The notes beneath the pieces were generated by a model, which ran no database searches, was not told where the DNA came from, and saw only the letters and a program-made list of their open reading frames with translations. The position numbers and the translations under genes are program-made. DNA of 64,000 nt from Streptococcus cuniculi (GTDB taxonomy: Bacteria > Bacillota > Bacilli > Lactobacillales > Streptococcaceae): positions 186,001 to 250,000 of the forward strand of contig NZ_MSJM01000003.1 of assembly GCF_001921845.1 (NCBI RefSeq). Direction: 5' to 3'. Position 1 is the stretch's first letter, and each line of letters starts with the position of its first letter. Positions 46,358-53,841 of this stretch are shown piece after piece.

Positions 46358-46873
46358 ATGAAAAAAGAAGACCTACACCTACGCTTTATCCGCTACTTCT
46401 ACACGATTACAGGAGACTTAGATGAATATTCTGTGCAGGAAATCAACTATTTTGGTAATAACATGTATATGCTGATCTATATAACTGTCTTCCTAGCCAT
46501 AATCTTGGGTCTCTTAGGGTTTGAAGACCTAGCTGAACTTATCTTGGTCATCGGCTTTATTCTTCCTCTCGCCAAACAAAGCGCCTTAATCAGACGGCTA
46601 GGATTGCACAAACTTGAAATTGCTCCTTCCGAGCTAAAAATGGCACGCCAAAAGATGTTCAAGCGTACCCTTTTAGAAACTGCAGGTATTGTTCTGTTTG
46701 CAATTCTCATCTTTCTTATGCTCTGGCATATGAAAATCCCACAAGAGAGCGGCGATAGCTTTGAAACCTTCTGGTACATCGCAGCGCCCCTTGCTTCCCT
46801 CCTCATCACGAGCGTATCTTTTGTCTGTTTCTTTATCACTAACCGGCGTAACATTGTCATTGTTGAAGATTAG
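46358..46873 (+). CDS. DUF3278-like membrane protein
   Basis: A 171-residue protein with about four hydrophobic segments: two in YITVFLAIILGLLGFEDLAE to FILPL, one in VLFAILIFLMLW and one in PLASLLITSVSFVCFFI. The N-terminal RFIRYFYTITGDLDEYSVQEI segment resembles DUF3278 proteins, which often accompany Xre regulators; this match is from memory. AAAAGGAG precedes ATG 46358. No function is known. It precedes the eetA-like gene, which has its own promoter. Confidence 0.72.
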   Translation: MKKEDLHLRFIRYFYTITGDLDEYSVQEINYFGNNMYMLIYITVFLAIILGLLGFEDLAELILVIGFILPLAKQSALIRRLGLHKLEIAPSELKMARQKMFKRTLLETAGIVLFAILIFLMLWHMKIPQESGDSFETFWYIAAPLASLLITSVSFVCFFITNRRNIVIVED

Positions 46874-46906
46874 GAGAACATAGCAACAGGCTTTAACCCC
46901 AAACAG

Positions 46907-46935
46907 TTTACAAAGTGGCGGAATTCCTTTACAAT
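46907..46935 (+). promoter_or_regulatory. Promoter of the eetA-like gene
   Basis: TTTACA, exactly 17 bases, TACAAT, 31 bases before the start codon. Confidence 0.75.
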
Positions 46936-46965
46936 ATTCTTATTCGTGAGAGAATGAGGAGAAGA

Positions 46966-47391
46966 ATGAAACAGATTTTACGTCAATTTAAGCCTTTTGA
47001 TTTCATCCTGATTGGAATCACCCTACTCCTGTCCTTTGTACCAGCAGTAGTGACCTATGCGGGCAGTCAAGGCCAGCCTGAAGAACCCTATCTGATTGCT
47101 TCTGTCCGTATCAATGGGGAGATTGTCGATGAATTTAAACTCTCAAAAAGCACGCCCCACAAGGAAGTGACCTACTATCCCAATCCCGGTCAGTACAATA
47201 TCATCGAGATTGACGGTGAGCGCATTCGGGACAAGGAAGACAATAGTCCCGACCAAATCGCAGTCAATACCGGCTGGATTAGCAAGTCTGGCGAAATCGC
47301 AGTCTGCCTCCCCCACAACCTCATCATCGAAATCCGAACCCCAGACGACCAAGAAAGTGATGAGGAAGAAGAATTGATTTTACCAATTTAA
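46966..47391 (+). CDS. eetA: NusG-domain-II membrane-anchored protein (EetA-like)
   Basis: A 141-residue protein. One N-terminal membrane helix (about 12-32, FDFILIGITLLLSFVPAVV) anchors an extracytoplasmic beta-rich domain of the NusG_II type: LIASVRINGEIVDEFKL, then TGWISKSGEIAVCLPHNLIIEI, and an acidic tail. The single Cys in the CLPHNLIIEI motif is typical. I use ATG 46966 with GAGGAG upstream. In Listeria, EetA of this family is needed for extracellular electron transfer. The neighbouring dmk, apbE, pplA and ndh2 genes support that role here. The gene symbol rests on family and context. Confidence 0.8.
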   Translation: MKQILRQFKPFDFILIGITLLLSFVPAVVTYAGSQGQPEEPYLIASVRINGEIVDEFKLSKSTPHKEVTYYPNPGQYNIIEIDGERIRDKEDNSPDQIAVNTGWISKSGEIAVCLPHNLIIEIRTPDDQESDEEEELILPI

Positions 47392-47392
47392 A

Positions 47393-47460
47393 GAGGCTGG
47401 GACATAAGTACCCAACCTCCTTATTTTTATAATTTGAGCAGTTTGACGCAGTAGTTGTCG
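47393..47460 (-). terminator. GGAGGTTGGG-type terminator and conserved leader, copy 2
   Basis: Minus-strand GAGGTTGGG/CCCAGCCTC stem with the same G-U wobble as at 17188-17213, followed by TTTAAAT. The adjoining 45 bases (ATTTTTATAATTTGAGCAG..TTGACGCA) also match 17216-17250, so this is a repeated unit, placed downstream of menA. Confidence 0.7.
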
Positions 47461-47499
47461 GGCTTGTAAAACATTGATAAATCAATATTCTATTAGAAG

Positions 47500-47562
47500 A
47501 GGCTAGCGAACGATTCTTCGCTAGCCTTATTTCCAACCTTCCACAATTCTCGATTGTGGAAG
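47500..47562. repeat. Two-hairpin intergenic repeat, copy 2
   Basis: Stem 1 AGGCTAGCGAA/TTCGCTAGCCT (47500-47527) and stem 2 CTTCCACAAT/ATTGTGGAAG (47538-47562). Related to 31-90, where stem 2 reads CTTTCAC/GTGAAAG: a T-A pair replaced by C-G. Confidence 0.7.
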
Positions 47563-47577
47563 CAAGTCAACCTTGCG

Positions 47578-47683
47578 GGGTATCAACAGTCAGGGGAGTG
47601 ACTGTTGATACCCGAGCCTAGAAACTAGAGAGCGAGGACTACAAAATCGATTTCTACGAAATCACGATTTTTGTCCCACTCCC
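47578..47683 (-). repeat. 100-bp structured element, copy C, at the 3' end of menA
   Basis: Hairpin 1 here is a different 15-bp perfect stem (47578-47592 with 47599-47613), but the middle motif CCCGAGCCTAGAAA..AGAG.GCGAGG, hairpin 2 (ATTTC/GAAAT) and the CCCACTCCC end match copies A and B. It ends 5 bases from the menA stop. The 297-base gap 47392-47688 is filled by three repeat types and holds no gene. Confidence 0.78.
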
Positions 47684-47688
47684 TTATC

Positions 47689-48651
47689 TTATACCAAACA
47701 AGCAATAATCAGTACCACTAGATACATGAGTGAAAAGAGGACAAAACTTTTGACTGCTTCGACAAAGGTTTCACGCTTGACCTGCTTTTCCAAGAAACGC
47801 CCGAGACTCTTATAGGACAAGATAGCCACACCGTAACCTAGCCAAGCCCAAAATGGCAAGAAGCCAATCAAGGGATAAACCAGCCACAAAAGCCACGGGA
47901 ACATGGCTAAACAAACGTAAAGTAGCAATCCCTTTTCCCGTCCGATATGAAAGACCAGCGTGTGGCGATGATTGCGAATATCCTCATCCAAGTCACACAG
48001 ATTATTCGCTAACATGATATTCGCAATCAAGCAGACCAAGGGCAGGCTCATAAGACCAATCTCGATGAATTTGCCCCAGGCTAACTGCAATTGAAACCAT
48101 TCTCCGACAAATCGACTGGTTAACAACAGATTCGGCGCTTGAACAAAGACCCCCAAGAAGAAGATGCCAAGCCCCATGGTGACCCCTGAGAAAATCTCTC
48201 CGAGCGGCATGCGCGAGAGGGGAATCGGACCAAAGGTATAACAGATACCAATCAAGAAACACAAGGCGCCAAGCGGTAGCAAAATCAAATCCGTCCGCCA
48301 GACCAAGACAAGCGAGACCGCAATCGAAAAGAACAAGAGCAGAAAGACAATCTGCACCATCTGCCGAAAATCTAGCTGATTGCGCCCGATGACATTGTGC
48401 TCCTCTCGGTAAATCTGGTCCTTGGCCTTGACATAGTCCATGGTATTATTAATCGCTGTTGTACACATGTCAAAACTCAAGACGGCTAAGACAAATAGAG
48501 CGGTATTCAGACCATTAAAGGCATGGTAGCGGTAACTGGCCCATAGAATCCCCAGTACCATCGGAAAAACACTTGCGACCTTGGTCCGTAATTCGATAAA
48601 TTCTAAAAAGATTGGCAGGGTGATACCCCTTTTTTTATTTGTCTTTGACAA
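47689..48651 (-). CDS. menA: 1,4-dihydroxy-2-naphthoate prenyltransferase (MenA/DmkA)
   Basis: UbiA-family membrane enzyme that joins a polyprenyl chain to DHNA to make demethylmenaquinone. About nine hydrophobic helices. The two Asp-rich motifs are NNTMDYVKAKDQ and NNLCDLDEDIRNHRHT. The start is probably TTG 48651 (320 residues), with AGGAG 7 bases upstream; an ATG at 48666 lacks a binding site. Either start overlaps the end of apbE. No menF-D-H-E-B genes are in the window, so DHNA may come from outside, as known for some streptococci. Matches DmkA of EET loci. Confidence 0.88.
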   Translation of the reverse strand: MSKTNKKRGITLPIFLEFIELRTKVASVFPMVLGILWASYRYHAFNGLNTALFVLAVLSFDMCTTAINNTMDYVKAKDQIYREEHNVIGRNQLDFRQMVQIVFLLLFFSIAVSLVLVWRTDLILLPLGALCFLIGICYTFGPIPLSRMPLGEIFSGVTMGLGIFFLGVFVQAPNLLLTSRFVGEWFQLQLAWGKFIEIGLMSLPLVCLIANIMLANNLCDLDEDIRNHRHTLVFHIGREKGLLLYVCLAMFPWLLWLVYPLIGFLPFWAWLGYGVAILSYKSLGRFLEKQVKRETFVEAVKSFVLFSLMYLVVLIIACLV

Positions 48652-49693
48652 GATGATACTCCTCATTGCTCAATTCAAATCGATTCTTGAGCCCCTTACT
48701 TAGATGAACACCGCGACCCTTATCCACAAAGACCGCTTCTACATCCTCCAGTTGGTCGATAAATTCCATTCCCTTATCAATTCCCAAGAGGAAAAGCGTT
48801 GTGGAGAGGGCATCCCCCTGGGTAGAAGTCTTGGTAAAGACGGTTACACCCGAGATATTGTTCTCAACTGGATAGCCCGTTTCTGGGTCAAGGATATGGT
48901 GATAGATGACCCCATCCACTTCCAGATAGCGCTCGTAAATTCCTGAAGTCACGACTGATCCGTCCGTCACATAGACTGAGCCAACCACGGTTCCCCGCAC
49001 TTCATCAGGATCTTGAACCCCAACCTTCCAGCCTTCCTTGTGGGCAGGAGAACTCCCCATCACGACCACATTTCCACCGAGATTGATAATGGCTGTTGTG
49101 ATGCCTTTTTCTGCAAACAAGCGCTTCAAACCGTCAGCGATATAGCCTTTTGAGATGGCACTCAACTCTAAAATCATGCCTTCTTTTACCGCAACCGTCT
49201 GGTGCTTCTTATCCAACTGCACATCTTTGTAGTTGATGCGGGGGAGAGCTGCCTTGATTTCTTCATCACTTGGTTTGCGTGCATCTTCTGATCCGATTTT
49301 CCAAAGATTATTGACCGCTCCAATCGACACATCAAACCGTCCCTGACTTTTCTCACCCATTCCTAGAGCCTGTTCAATCAACTCAAAGGTCCGCGGATCA
49401 ACCTTGACAGCTTCTTTTCCTGCCGCCTGATTGATACGGTAAACATCTGAACCCTCAAGATTCGTTGATAGGAGCCGCTCCATTTCCTTGACGTAGGCAA
49501 TCCCCTCGTCCATAGCTTCTTCCTGGTTCTTATGATAGATACTAATCTGGACAACCGTATGAAGCAGGCTCTCTGTACGGGTCAAGGGTTTGTCCACAAC
49601 AGGCAAACTCTCCTTGACTGTTTGCTTGGACTGACAAGCTCCTAAGAAAAAGCTACAAAAGAGCAAGGCAAGCGCCAGCCATCTCCATTTCAT
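48635..49693 (-). CDS. apbE: FAD:protein FMN transferase, ApbE family (FmnB-like) lipoprotein
   Basis: Transfers FMN from FAD to a Thr on extracytoplasmic proteins. I use ATG 49693 (352 residues) with AAGGAG 10 bases upstream. The signal peptide ends in LGAC (C20), so it is an outer-face lipoprotein. Family motifs: TRTESLLHTVVQ, DVYRINQAAGKEAV, ELSAISKGYIADGL, IINLGGNVV and the metal-binding TQGDALSTTLFLLG. The next gene upstream encodes a lipoprotein with a flavinylation motif, its likely substrate. In EET loci this is FmnB. Confidence 0.92.
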   Translation of the reverse strand: MKWRWLALALLFCSFFLGACQSKQTVKESLPVVDKPLTRTESLLHTVVQISIYHKNQEEAMDEGIAYVKEMERLLSTNLEGSDVYRINQAAGKEAVKVDPRTFELIEQALGMGEKSQGRFDVSIGAVNNLWKIGSEDARKPSDEEIKAALPRINYKDVQLDKKHQTVAVKEGMILELSAISKGYIADGLKRLFAEKGITTAIINLGGNVVVMGSSPAHKEGWKVGVQDPDEVRGTVVGSVYVTDGSVVTSGIYERYLEVDGVIYHHILDPETGYPVENNISGVTVFTKTSTQGDALSTTLFLLGIDKGMEFIDQLEDVEAVFVDKGRGVHLSKGLKNRFELSNEEYHLVKDK

Positions 49694-49766
49694 AATCTCT
49701 ATACTCCTTTTTATCATACTGTTTCTATACCATTGTACCATCTTCTAGCTAAAAATCCACTCAAAA

Positions 49767-49802
49767 AGAGGCTGGACTTCATGCCCAACCTCCCTATTGT
49801 TC
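49767..49802 (-). terminator. Terminator of the pplA-like gene
   Basis: Minus-strand GAGGTTGGGC atgaa GTCCAGCCTC followed by TTTTTG. A short relative of the GGAGGTTGGG hairpins at 17188 and 47393. Confidence 0.82.
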
Positions 49803-49819
49803 ATTTATGGTATGCTAGA

Positions 49820-50335
49820 TTATTTGTCAAGCATCACTTTTGCAGTGTCACCTTTTTCAGCTGCAGCAAGGAGAGCTGTTGTACTCTTCTTGAAGTCTTC
49901 TGAAGTATGAGTAGCACCAGAAACAACTTCAACTGCTTCTACGTCTTGTTTTTCAACAAGGCCAGCGTTCAATTTTTCGATTGCTTCTTTAGCAGAAACA
50001 CCAGCTTTTTCGCTCATCATTTTGTTGTATTCTTCGTTTTCAGACTTCATTTTACCGTCTTTGTCTTCGTAGTCAAACTTAGACTCAGTGATTTTTCCGT
50101 CTTTTACAGTGATGGTGTGAACAATCTTATAGCCACGATCGTCTGGTGCAGATTCTGCTGAATACATACCGTCTTTCAATGGAGCCATCATTGTTGCTTC
50201 TGATGTTGAAGACATGGTAGTTTCAGATGAAGACATTGCTGCATCTTTCTTCTCTTCTTTTGCACCACATGCTACCAAGGCAAAAGCAGCAGCTAAGACT
50301 GCAACACTTTTCAAGACAACTTTTGTTGTTTTCAT
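49820..50335 (-). CDS. pplA: FMN-binding-domain lipoprotein (PplA-like)
   Basis: A 171-residue surface lipoprotein. The signal peptide ends LVAC (C23). A Ser/Thr/Met-rich linker (about 30-52) leads to one FMN-binding domain (about 55-170). SGATHTS at 139-145 matches the ApbE flavinylation signature, with T142 as the predicted FMN-carrying residue. In Listeria, PplA has two such domains and passes electrons to external acceptors; here there is one. It has its own promoter and terminator within the apbE-dmkB-ndh2 strand. The name is by family and context. Confidence 0.85.
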   Translation of the reverse strand: MKTTKVVLKSVAVLAAAFALVACGAKEEKKDAAMSSSETTMSSTSEATMMAPLKDGMYSAESAPDDRGYKIVHTITVKDGKITESKFDYEDKDGKMKSENEEYNKMMSEKAGVSAKEAIEKLNAGLVEKQDVEAVEVVSGATHTSEDFKKSTTALLAAAEKGDTAKVMLDK

Positions 50336-50397
50336 TATAATAAAACTCCTTTTCCCTACCTCAGCTGATTAAAACTGAAGCGTTTTCTTACGTTATA

Positions 50398-50426
50398 ATA
50401 ATATACCTTTTTGACAAAAATGTCCA
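50398..50426 (-). promoter_or_regulatory. Promoter of the pplA-like gene
   Basis: TGGACA, 17-base spacer, TATTAT; leader of about 55 bases before the ATG. Confidence 0.65.
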
Positions 50427-50463
50427 ATGTTTAACACGAAATTGCGCGAAATCTCTTTGAACG

Positions 50464-51456
50464 TTAATGATAGGAACCAACTATTTTTTCTGCCAGCCAT
50501 TTCCAGTCAACTGTCCGACCGCTTGTCTCTAGTAAGAGAACAGCTTTATCCATTTTCTGCACATATGCCTTCATCAAGGCTTCGGTGCGCGCCTGCGCCT
50601 TGGTCTGACTGATTTTTTCCACCAATCGCTCCACTAAAGCCGCATCCTTGGTCTCGATTACTGCCAGCAAGTCTTGACGGATACTCTGATCCTCTTCGAT
50701 TGCCAGAAGGAGTGGAGCTGTGTAAATCCCGTTTTGAATATCTTGTAGGGCAGGCTTCCCCGATTCTTGTGCTGTTAAGTAGTAATCAATCAGGTCATCT
50801 CGCAGCTGAAAAGCCATGCCAAAGGAACGGCCAGCACGAAAGGCCGGGTAGGTTTTATTGATGGATTTTCCGCTCTGTAAACTGCCCAATTGACAAGCTA
50901 AGCCGAACAAGAAGGCTGTCTTTCCTTGAATTTGCTTGAGGTAGCGTTTCATGGTCATCGTCGCATCAAACTGATTCATCAACTGCGCCAACTCCCCTGC
51001 TAAAATGCCCTCCATCAACTTTTCATTGAGAACTTCCGCTTCTACTGTTTCAAGCTCTAACAAGCGCACGCCCTTTGCTAGCAAGCGCCCTGCATAGGCC
51101 ATCAGGTAATCCCCTGCGTAGATGGCAATCCGATTTGAAAACTGACGATGGGCAGCCACAATTCCACGGCGTACATCTGCTTCATCGATGACATCATCAT
51201 GGATGAGGGTGGCAAGATGTAGCACCTCCACGTAGGCAGCAAAATAGAGCTTTTCTGGCTTGATTTCTCCGTCTACCGCTTGGGCAAACAAAAGGCATAA
51301 ACCAGAACGCAAATATTTTCCCGGTGCTTCAATATATTCAACAATTTTTTCACGCACGGCTGGATGAATCATCTTCATCTCTGTCAGCATGATGCGCTTG
51401 ACTTGTGTTAGTCCCCTTTGTATTTCTGGATGATTTTCCCAAATTTGATGTACCAC
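50464..51456 (-). CDS. dmkB: Polyprenyl diphosphate synthase (DmkB-like)
   Basis: Makes the long isoprenoid diphosphate used as quinone side chain. The 330-residue trans-prenyltransferase has both Asp-rich motifs: D87-D-V-I-D91 and D220-D-L-I-D224, with GKYLRSGL binding the substrate near residue 50. Chain length is not predictable here with confidence. It lies between the FMN lipoprotein and the NADH dehydrogenase, matching DmkB (HepT-like) of EET loci and supplying the substrate for MenA. Confidence 0.88.
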   Translation of the reverse strand: MVHQIWENHPEIQRGLTQVKRIMLTEMKMIHPAVREKIVEYIEAPGKYLRSGLCLLFAQAVDGEIKPEKLYFAAYVEVLHLATLIHDDVIDEADVRRGIVAAHRQFSNRIAIYAGDYLMAYAGRLLAKGVRLLELETVEAEVLNEKLMEGILAGELAQLMNQFDATMTMKRYLKQIQGKTAFLFGLACQLGSLQSGKSINKTYPAFRAGRSFGMAFQLRDDLIDYYLTAQESGKPALQDIQNGIYTAPLLLAIEEDQSIRQDLLAVIETKDAALVERLVEKISQTKAQARTEALMKAYVQKMDKAVLLLETSGRTVDWKWLAEKIVGSYH

Positions 51457-51480
51457 AATTCTCCTACTTCATCATAGAAA

Positions 51481-51525
51481 AAGGACTATTCAGCAAACTT
51501 TTCTCCCGTTTTTTGAATAGTCCTT
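51481..51525 (-). terminator. Terminator downstream of ndh2
   Basis: Perfect 12-bp stem AAGGACTATTCA/TGAATAGTCCTT with a 21-base loop, followed on the minus strand by TTTTTC. Confidence 0.85.
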
Positions 51526-51543
51526 ATCATTTTTTTGAATGAT

Positions 51544-51704
51544 GTATACTCTATAACCATCAACTTCTGACTAGGCAACAAAACCACAGGTAGTTGAAAT
51601 AGTTGAGAACTATTTCAAGTTGGAAATAAGAAAAGTAACAACTTTTCTCATCAGTTCAGAAAAGTGGCTTACCAACGGAAGAAGCTGATGTTTGACGAGT
51701 ATGC
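51544..51704. mobile_element. RUP-like MITE between ndh2 and dmkB
   Basis: 161-bp non-coding element with imperfect terminal inverted repeats beginning G-T/C-ATACTC and containing ATCA-CTTCT. The 6-base sequence AATGAT occurs directly on both sides (51538-51543 and 51705-51710), as expected of a target-site duplication. Internal hairpins GAAATAGTT/AACTATTTC (51596-51616) and AGAAAAGT/ACTTTTCT (51629-51648). ATACTC..GAGTAT ends resemble streptococcal RUP elements, which are moved in trans by an IS transposase. Confidence 0.65.
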
Positions 51705-51734
51705 AATGATAATGGAATCAAGAACCACTATTCA

Positions 51735-53624
51735 TTATCGTTTCTCTTTTAAGGTATAAATATGCTTTGGCTTCCCATAAATCTTCTTATCGAGGAAGCG
51801 ACCCAACCATGGCATAATCCAGTAGTCAAGACCGAAAGCACGACCAGCACCATTCATCAATGAGATGGCAACTGGAATGAACCACATGTTCACCCAGTAG
51901 AACATGCCTGATAAGCTGAACATGATGACCAAGGCAACAGTTGCTGCGCTGACAATCCAAACGAAGGCACCTGCAATCAAGGCAAGACCGATTCCGATTT
52001 CCGCAATGGTCATGAATTTTTGCATGAAGAGGGCAACTTCTTGGTTTGGCATCATGAATTGCATGATAGAAGCAAACCAGTCTGGCATACCATCTAAGAC
52101 GGTCATTGGTTGCTCACCGTAAGCGTAGCTAAGACCAAAGATGGCTTGTGCTGTTTCAGTCGCAGCTTGAGAGGCACCTGATGTTGCTTCTGCTGCAGAG
52201 GCACCTGAGACAGGATCTGCCAACCATGGGAATGGGAAGACCACTTGGTCTCCTAACCATGAAGTCGTACCAAAGAGTCCAAAGGCTTTCTTAACCCCTT
52301 CGTAGAGCCAGACTGAACCGTAGAAGACACGGAGTGGGAGAGACCAAAGAAGGTTTCCTTTACCAGATGTGTGACCGCCAAAGATATTGCGTTTGTTCTT
52401 AATATCAAAGAATTCATGGCGAATATAAGAACCCATGTAGAAGAAGCTACGGATGGTAAAGAAGTATAGCAAGTTTACCATGTGCTTCATAAACATAGCC
52501 ATAAAGCCTGACAAGTGGTATTTGCCCATCAAGAAGGCAACCCCATAGCGAGAACCGATTGAAACCATGAAGCCATCGTATTTCCCTTTGTAGCTATGTT
52601 TTTCCCCACCTGTAATCGCAGCGATAATGTTTTGTGCCGCAGTATGTCCAGTTTGTTCAGCCGCTTGAACGATTTGCGGTGTTGGTTTGCCGTCATTTCC
52701 TGGCTCTTCGTAGTAGACCAAGTCACCCGCTACATAGACATTTTCCTTGCCTTTGGCTTCCATGTATTCGTTAGCAACCAAGCGACCTGCACGCGCTTTT
52801 TCAATGCCAAATTCGCTGGCATCGCTATTGGCTTGCACACCTGCTGTCCAGATAGAGGTGTAGGTTGGAATTTCGCGACCTGATGAAAGGACCAATTTGT
52901 CTGCTTCAACAGCTGCAACTCCATCACCAAGCACCAATTCAACACCTTTTTTCTCAAGGTATTTACGGGTTTTCACTTGCTCTTTCTCAGTAACCATCTG
53001 CAAGATATTTGGCATTGCTTCGATCACTTTGAGAGAGAATTCTGCTGGGTCGAGTTTGAATTCGTGCGCCAAGATTGGAACCCAATCAATCAGCTCACCA
53101 ATCATCTCAATACCAGTGAAACCTGCACCGATAACCGTAAAGGTCAAAAGGGCACGGCGTTTTTCAGCATCGTGTTCGCGCATGGCACGGTAACAAGCGT
53201 CAATGATATGATCATGCAAACGCTCTGCTGCTTCGATGGACCAAAGAGTAAAGCCATTTTCTTTTACACCCTTGATACCGAAATCGTTGGCTTCCCCACC
53301 CATGGCAAGCAAGAGGTAGTCAAATGGAAGCGTTTGGTGCTCTGCAATCACTTCTTTTTTGTCGTAGTCAATTTCAACAACCTTGTCTGTGACCAAGTTC
53401 ACTTTTGGATACTTGTTGAAAATACGTTTCAAGTCGTACTTGATTGCGTCTTTTTCCACACGACCAGCTGCCACTTCGTGCAATTCTGTCATATAGGTAT
53501 GGAATGAGTTTTTATCAATCAAGGTAACGGTCACGTCGGCGTTTTTCTTGAATTTTTTCCCGAGCAAGCGCGCTGCAGAAATCCCTGCATATCCAGCACC
53601 TACTATTACAATATTTTTAGTCAA
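51735..53624 (-). CDS. ndh2: Type II NADH dehydrogenase with C-terminal membrane domain (EET-type Ndh2)
   Basis: Oxidises NADH and reduces quinone without pumping protons. The 629-residue protein is much longer than an ordinary NDH-2 (about 400). The N-terminal part has the FAD motif G9-A-G11-Y-A-G14 and the NADH motif VIGAGFTGIEM near residue 165, and AGDLVYYEEPG. From about residue 430 it carries a hydrophobic DoxX-like region with about four helices. Fusions of this sort mark the Ndh2 of EET loci, as in Listeria. GGAGG precedes the start. Divergent from eetB. Confidence 0.9.
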   Translation of the reverse strand: MTKNIVIVGAGYAGISAARLLGKKFKKNADVTVTLIDKNSFHTYMTELHEVAAGRVEKDAIKYDLKRIFNKYPKVNLVTDKVVEIDYDKKEVIAEHQTLPFDYLLLAMGGEANDFGIKGVKENGFTLWSIEAAERLHDHIIDACYRAMREHDAEKRRALLTFTVIGAGFTGIEMIGELIDWVPILAHEFKLDPAEFSLKVIEAMPNILQMVTEKEQVKTRKYLEKKGVELVLGDGVAAVEADKLVLSSGREIPTYTSIWTAGVQANSDASEFGIEKARAGRLVANEYMEAKGKENVYVAGDLVYYEEPGNDGKPTPQIVQAAEQTGHTAAQNIIAAITGGEKHSYKGKYDGFMVSIGSRYGVAFLMGKYHLSGFMAMFMKHMVNLLYFFTIRSFFYMGSYIRHEFFDIKNKRNIFGGHTSGKGNLLWSLPLRVFYGSVWLYEGVKKAFGLFGTTSWLGDQVVFPFPWLADPVSGASAAEATSGASQAATETAQAIFGLSYAYGEQPMTVLDGMPDWFASIMQFMMPNQEVALFMQKFMTIAEIGIGLALIAGAFVWIVSAATVALVIMFSLSGMFYWVNMWFIPVAISLMNGAGRAFGLDYWIMPWLGRFLDKKIYGKPKHIYTLKEKR

Positions 53625-53666
53625 AACATAACCTCCGATTAGTTTGTCTGTTTTTTAACAAAGCCT

Positions 53667-53695
53667 ATTATACACCTTTTATACAGATTGTACAA
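53667..53695 (-). promoter_or_regulatory. ndh2 promoter
   Basis: TTGTAC, 17-base spacer, TATAAT, about 42 bases before the ATG. Confidence 0.75.
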
Positions 53696-53760
53696 TTGGA
53701 TAGTTCGTATTTACACATGATTTTACTAAAAAACTTGCATATCTTTCAAAAAACAGATAG

Positions 53761-53766
53761 TATAAT
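53761..53766 (+). promoter_or_regulatory. -10 box of the eetB-like gene
   Basis: TATAAT with a 75-base leader before the start codon. The nearest -35-like hexamer (TTGCAT) is 20 bases away, so the spacing is poor. Confidence 0.5.
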
Positions 53767-53841
53767 GGAAGTAGAAAATAATGGGTGTCTAGCATATCGC
53801 TCATTCAATGATTTTCTGCCGATTTAGATAGAGATACAATT

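Noticed and set aside
47973-47980. TGCGAATA on the plus strand
   Set aside because: It is antisense within menA with no gene downstream in that direction at suitable distance.
51544-51704. Complete insertion sequence
   Set aside because: The element has inverted ends and a target duplication but is only 161 bases long and encodes no transposase.
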